From: a virus
Strand: one strand, 5' to 3'
DNA: 43,285 bases
Virus record (IMG/VR): IMGVR_UViG_3300033388_003324
Span: 1-43,285 of that record
A model generated the notes under the pieces. The model did no database searches. It worked only from the letters and a program-made list of their open reading frames with translations, and was not told where the DNA came from. The translations under genes and the position numbers were made by a program. This document shows positions 40,450-43,285 of the stretch, in pieces; position 1 is the first letter of the stretch; each line of letters opens with the position of its first letter.

Positions 40450-40788
40450 TTATTTGAATATGTTAATCTCACCTTCATCTGTATGAGATTCAGCCAAAGG
40501 GCCTTTTCCGCCTTCAGCAAGTTTCTCAGCGTCACGCGGCTGCGTGTCTTTCTCCAGTTTTTCATTTTCATCAGATAACTCCTTAAGTGTTTTAGGAGCT
40601 TCGCTCACAGTAGACTCGCCCCCGCCGCTATTGGCGAGAGCAAGTTTTTCCCGTAAACGGTTTTTCATATCTGACTCCAATTCGAAGTGCTTATTAGGAA
40701 GAGTGGGATACTCAATAGTTTCACCGAATTTCCACATTCTCCTCTTATAATACGCTCCGCCTTTTCGTTTACAGATATAAGTCGCCAT
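40450..40788 (-). CDS. Small head-tail region protein, unknown function (112 aa)
   Basis: A 112-residue protein. The N-terminus is basic with aromatic residues (MATYICKRKGGAYYKRRMWKF) and looks folded; the C-terminal 60 residues are acidic and likely disordered (ELSDENEKLEKDTQPRDAEK). The first part resembles small phage proteins between the cement protein and tail tube A, for which no function is assigned. RBS GAAAGG is weak. It could be a head-completion protein. Confidence 0.55.
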   Translation of the reverse strand: MATYICKRKGGAYYKRRMWKFGETIEYPTLPNKHFELESDMKNRLREKLALANSGGGESTVSEAPKTLKELSDENEKLEKDTQPRDAEKLAEGGKGPLAESHTDEGEINIFK

Positions 40789-40800
40789 TTAAAAACCTTT

Positions 40801-41223
40801 CTATTCGTTAGTCTGACGATCAAGGTTTAGACCCGCAATTATCGTACCCGCGGTGAAATTCCCAGAACCCGCAACAGTATAAAGCAGATCAAGATACTGC
40901 AGCGCCCCTATCGGGACCATACCCAGAGAGAACTGGTACCCCGCCACCAGGACCGCTTCAAGTATCGCTGCGGTCTGATGCAGCACTATACTTGACCCGT
41001 CCATCGGAAGCGCAGAGTCAGTAACCAATGCTACGACAAGAGTCCCATCGTCAGCACCACTATCGAAGTCCGCGATTACCTGGCAAATAACTTCCACCAT
41101 TCTCTCTCCCTTGGAGACGCCTTTCGCTCCAAGGTCGATAGAAACAGCGGCTCTCGCTGTGGCAGTTATGTCCTGCCCGTCCATGTCAGTACAAAATAAG
41201 TTTTCTTTATCAAATACGCCCAT
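40801..41223 (-). CDS. Capsid cement/decoration protein, Bbp16-like
   Basis: A 140-residue protein. Start at 41223 behind AAAGGAG; an in-frame ATG 18 bases upstream has no RBS. MGVFDKENLFCTDMDGQDITATARAAVSIDLGAKGVS fits the Bbp16 family of BPP-1-like phages ('fDke.lFsdaqaiTata.StnviDLGa...'), a trimeric clamp that stabilises the capsid. The position directly after the major capsid protein agrees. Beta-rich, no signal peptide. Confidence 0.75.
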   Translation of the reverse strand: MGVFDKENLFCTDMDGQDITATARAAVSIDLGAKGVSKGERMVEVICQVIADFDSGADDGTLVVALVTDSALPMDGSSIVLHQTAAILEAVLVAGYQFSLGMVPIGALQYLDLLYTVAGSGNFTAGTIIAGLNLDRQTNE

Positions 41224-41262
41224 CTTATTTACTCCTTTCAAAGAGTTAAGTTTAAAAGAACC

Positions 41263-42270
41263 TTAAGTAGTTACGTGCTCCTCTGCTACGGTTAGGCTCT
41301 CACATTTCTGAACAGGGACACCATCGAAAGAAACGACTTTCCTACCCATGTAGTCGTCCAGAGTAAGATTCACGTTAGATTTCGAGGTTGCCTGTCGTCT
41401 CAACCAGGTTCTGATCTTTTTGCCGCAATAAAACACTGGTCTGCCTGCTTCCAGATCCGGAGGCTGCTCAAGAGCCTGGGTCATAAGATCAGAAAGGTTT
41501 TCTGAATCGCCGGTAGTACCATCAATGTGAAGATCAGACACATCAATATTAGCGATACGAACTACGTATCTCCAATCGCGAACAGTCAGGCCAATATCCC
41601 ATTTAAAATGAGAACTAACGCCCATGTACTTATTACCACTGGCGTCATACAGGATCTGCTCACCAAGATCGGTGTGAGTAAGCCCTACTTTTGACCCTTT
41701 AGGGAAAATACCATGACAGGTCTGAGGACCCCAGACAACAAGCCATATAGACGCGTTGTCACTATCAGATCCCGCACCATCAATGATATTATACCCGCTC
41801 TCCGATGAATCTGTTGAAATAACACTGTAACGCGGAGACAGGCCCAGGAACTTCTCTGGATCTGTATCGGTGTTACCATAGAACAGTGTCTCGGCTACTT
41901 CGTTGTTCATCGCCTGAAGGAAAGCCATATCTTCAGATGCGCGAAACTCTTTTGAGTTTCCGTTAAGGGTTATAAGAGACTTGTCAATGTCGGAAAAAGC
42001 CTCAAGCATTCCGGTCGTATCAGTTACCTGAGCCGTACGTGCTTTGGAATTTGCGACACCATAATTCAACATTCTCCATGTCGCAGAAGGTAATCCTGTT
42101 CGAATGGTGGTCTTGTGACCGGTTGGCAAGTTACCCTCTATAAACGGCATGTCCTGAAGAATAGGATTCCTCAAAGCAAGCTGTTCGATTATCGCGGCTA
42201 CTCCGCCGTCGGGGTCTTTACGACTCGCCCAATCAGTTAATGTTAAGTAATCTACTCCTACTGTAGTCAT
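41263..42270 (-). CDS. Major capsid protein
   Basis: A 335-residue protein. The opening MTTVGVDYLTLTDWASRKDP plus the segment 'PFIEGNLPTGHKTTIRTGLPSATWRMLNYGV' is typical of BPP-1-type major capsid proteins (HK97 fold). A conserved 'GKKIRTWLRRQATSKSNVNLTLDDYMGRKVVSFDGVPV' follows near the end. It assembles the icosahedral shell around the scaffold. AGAGGAG before the ATG. Flanked by scaffold upstream and cement downstream, the expected order. Confidence 0.9.
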   Translation of the reverse strand: MTTVGVDYLTLTDWASRKDPDGGVAAIIEQLALRNPILQDMPFIEGNLPTGHKTTIRTGLPSATWRMLNYGVANSKARTAQVTDTTGMLEAFSDIDKSLITLNGNSKEFRASEDMAFLQAMNNEVAETLFYGNTDTDPEKFLGLSPRYSVISTDSSESGYNIIDGAGSDSDNASIWLVVWGPQTCHGIFPKGSKVGLTHTDLGEQILYDASGNKYMGVSSHFKWDIGLTVRDWRYVVRIANIDVSDLHIDGTTGDSENLSDLMTQALEQPPDLEAGRPVFYCGKKIRTWLRRQATSKSNVNLTLDDYMGRKVVSFDGVPVQKCESLTVAEEHVTT

Positions 42271-42282
42271 TTTCTTCTCCTC

Positions 42283-42969
42283 TTAAGTTTTATCAGGGTA
42301 CATAGATTCCCCGATTGTTTTAGGTACGTTAGTTATTTTAGACTTAAGTCCTTCGACCAGTTTGCCCTCGCCGGTAGCCTTGTCAAAATTTACAAGAGTC
42401 TGGATCATAGCTTTGTGGTTCCCAAAGCCTAATTGCGCCCCCAACTCTTTTAATCCTGGCGCAGCATACGTACGCATAACTCTCGCAACCCGCTCTTTTG
42501 TTTCAGAAAGGTTGTGCCCGCCAATAACAGGATCACTTTCAAGTTCAGATTTCCACTTTGCAGTTTCGTTATTCCAGGCTTCAGTTATCCGCTCATTAAT
42601 CTTATCGCCGATTTGGTTCGACAGATCAATGTACTTCTGGGCTTGCGCCTGTGAAAGATTATCGGCTTTAGCAACCTCCTTGAACTCGGTCATAATACCT
42701 TCGTCCAGGACTTCCTGTCCTTCAGGCAGTTTAAAAGCTTCATACTCTTCCGGAGCACCTTTCTCTTCTTCGCCCTCTTCTTTAGGTTTCTCCTCTTCTC
42801 CTTCTTTGGGCTTCTCTTCGCCTTCATCAGGGGGTTTAGGGTCTCCTTCAGTACCAGGGGGCTTATCTACAGGATCCGTGTTAAGCATAGTATCCTGTCC
42901 TTTATCGCCCACATCCCCGATGTCAGTGTTATTTTGATCGGTTGTTTGGTCGTTAGTAGGATCAGTCAT
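42283..42969 (-). CDS. Scaffolding protein
   Basis: A 228-residue protein. The first 80 residues are a low-complexity acidic/Pro/Lys region (PPDEGEEKPKEGEEEKPKEE), followed by a helical C-terminal half (ADNLSQAQAQKYIDLSNQIG, later VARVMRTYAAPGLKELGAQL), the common design of podoviral scaffolds. It would guide prohead assembly and leave before maturation. Located directly upstream of the major capsid gene, and overlapping the previous gene by 8 bases. The acidic repeat region also yields a spurious antisense frame. Confidence 0.8.
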   Translation of the reverse strand: MTDPTNDQTTDQNNTDIGDVGDKGQDTMLNTDPVDKPPGTEGDPKPPDEGEEKPKEGEEEKPKEEGEEEKGAPEEYEAFKLPEGQEVLDEGIMTEFKEVAKADNLSQAQAQKYIDLSNQIGDKINERITEAWNNETAKWKSELESDPVIGGHNLSETKERVARVMRTYAAPGLKELGAQLGFGNHKAMIQTLVNFDKATGEGKLVEGLKSKITNVPKTIGESMYPDKT

Positions 42970-43267
42970 CTTTTACATCCTCCTCTCCAAATTTTAATAC
43001 TTCTATTAGTTTCTGAGAGTCCACTTTCATTAGTTGTTTAAATGTAAGCTGAGCCCTCGCCTTAAAACCTTCGTTATAATACGTCATACTATTACCTGTC
43101 ATAGAAGACCCCAAAAAATCAGAGTCTTCAAAAAAGCATCTGAAATATCTCATACCCGCGGGGGTGTTTATAATAGTTTTAAGATCTTCAAGTTCCTGGA
43201 TGTCCGAAAGATGAGCCTGTTCTTCTTTCTTTCTTACATCATCTGGATTTCCCGCGTTGTACCCCAC
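42962..43267 (-). CDS. Bbp19-like phage protein
   Basis: A 101-residue protein starting at GTG, with AAGGAG 8 bases upstream at the right edge of the window. HLSDIQELEDLKTIINTPAG followed by MRYFRCFFEDSDFLGSSMTG and NSMTYYNEGFKARAQLTF matches the Bbp19 family of BPP-1-like phages ('..dlr.vl..peGRrfl.rll...g.f.ssf.gn...tafreG.r..g..l...l'). Function is unknown, with a structural or head-assembly role presumed from its place before the scaffold. Confidence 0.75.
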   Translation of the reverse strand: MGYNAGNPDDVRKKEEQAHLSDIQELEDLKTIINTPAGMRYFRCFFEDSDFLGSSMTGNSMTYYNEGFKARAQLTFKQLMKVDSQKLIEVLKFGEEDVKDD

Positions 43268-43285
43268 TAGATTTCTCCTTATTCG

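Noticed and set aside
42362-42937. 191-codon plus-strand frame
   Set aside because: A Ser/Pro-rich mirror of the low-complexity Glu/Lys/Pro region of the scaffold gene, without an RBS.

Overview
The window reads as an essentially complete genome of an uncultured, probably virulent, tailed phage with podovirus (short-tail) architecture. It has T7/BPP-1-type virion genes (head-to-tail connecting portal, tail tubular A and B, internal virion proteins including a 2124-residue giant, T7-type tail-fibre N-termini). Replication uses a family A DNA polymerase with an AEP primase-helicase. I see no phage RNA polymerase, integrase, excisionase or reverse transcriptase. Transcription therefore probably uses host RNA polymerase, and sigma70-like promoters can be seen. 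The standard bacterial code and AGGAGG-type ribosome binding sites are used throughout. The host cannot be named from sequence alone; a Gram-negative host is plausible from the virion type.

Layout. (1) 1-5772, minus strand: lysis (single-TM holin candidate, a small basic protein, a muralytic enzyme), packaging (small and large terminase), portal, head-spike base, and a spike-like gene cut by the window edge. (2) 5773-6818: about 1 kb without genes between divergent transcription units, rich in inverted and direct repeats, with an AT-rich tract and a promoter facing right; the likely control or origin region. (3) 6819-14447, plus strand: about 28 small early genes, mostly without known function, separated by two families of repeated boundary sequences (structured hairpin leaders, and a stop-plus-RBS motif TAACTTACGGAGG). 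They include two 28-residue membrane peptides, several zinc-ribbon miniproteins, a DUF1353-like protein and a VRR-NUC-like nuclease. (4) 14449-24865, plus strand: a ribbon-helix-helix regulator followed by a promoter and the replication operon (SNF2 helicase, LEM/HeH-like protein, DUF2800 nuclease, DUF2815 ssDNA-binding protein, YdaS-like HTH, primase-helicase, DNA polymerase). (5) 24866-43267, minus strand: receptor-binding proteins, tail fibres, internal virion proteins, tail tubes, cement protein, major capsid, scaffold and a Bbp19-like protein.

The two minus-strand blocks become one canonical late operon if the window ends are joined: lysis, TerS, TerL, portal, spike, Bbp19, scaffold, capsid, tail, internal proteins, fibres. 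The reading frame running off the left end then closes with a stop directly at the RBS of the gene at the right end. I therefore infer a circular map (circularly permuted or terminally redundant DNA) opened at an arbitrary point.

Regulation: two near-identical promoters (11173 and 14765) carry a GACATG-centred spacer and sit at the head of the middle and replication genes. The second overlaps the stop codon of the ribbon-helix-helix gene, suggesting a small phage-encoded regulon. The main candidates for something undescribed are this regulon, the structured non-coding region 5853-6676, and the repeated gene-boundary elements of the early region.
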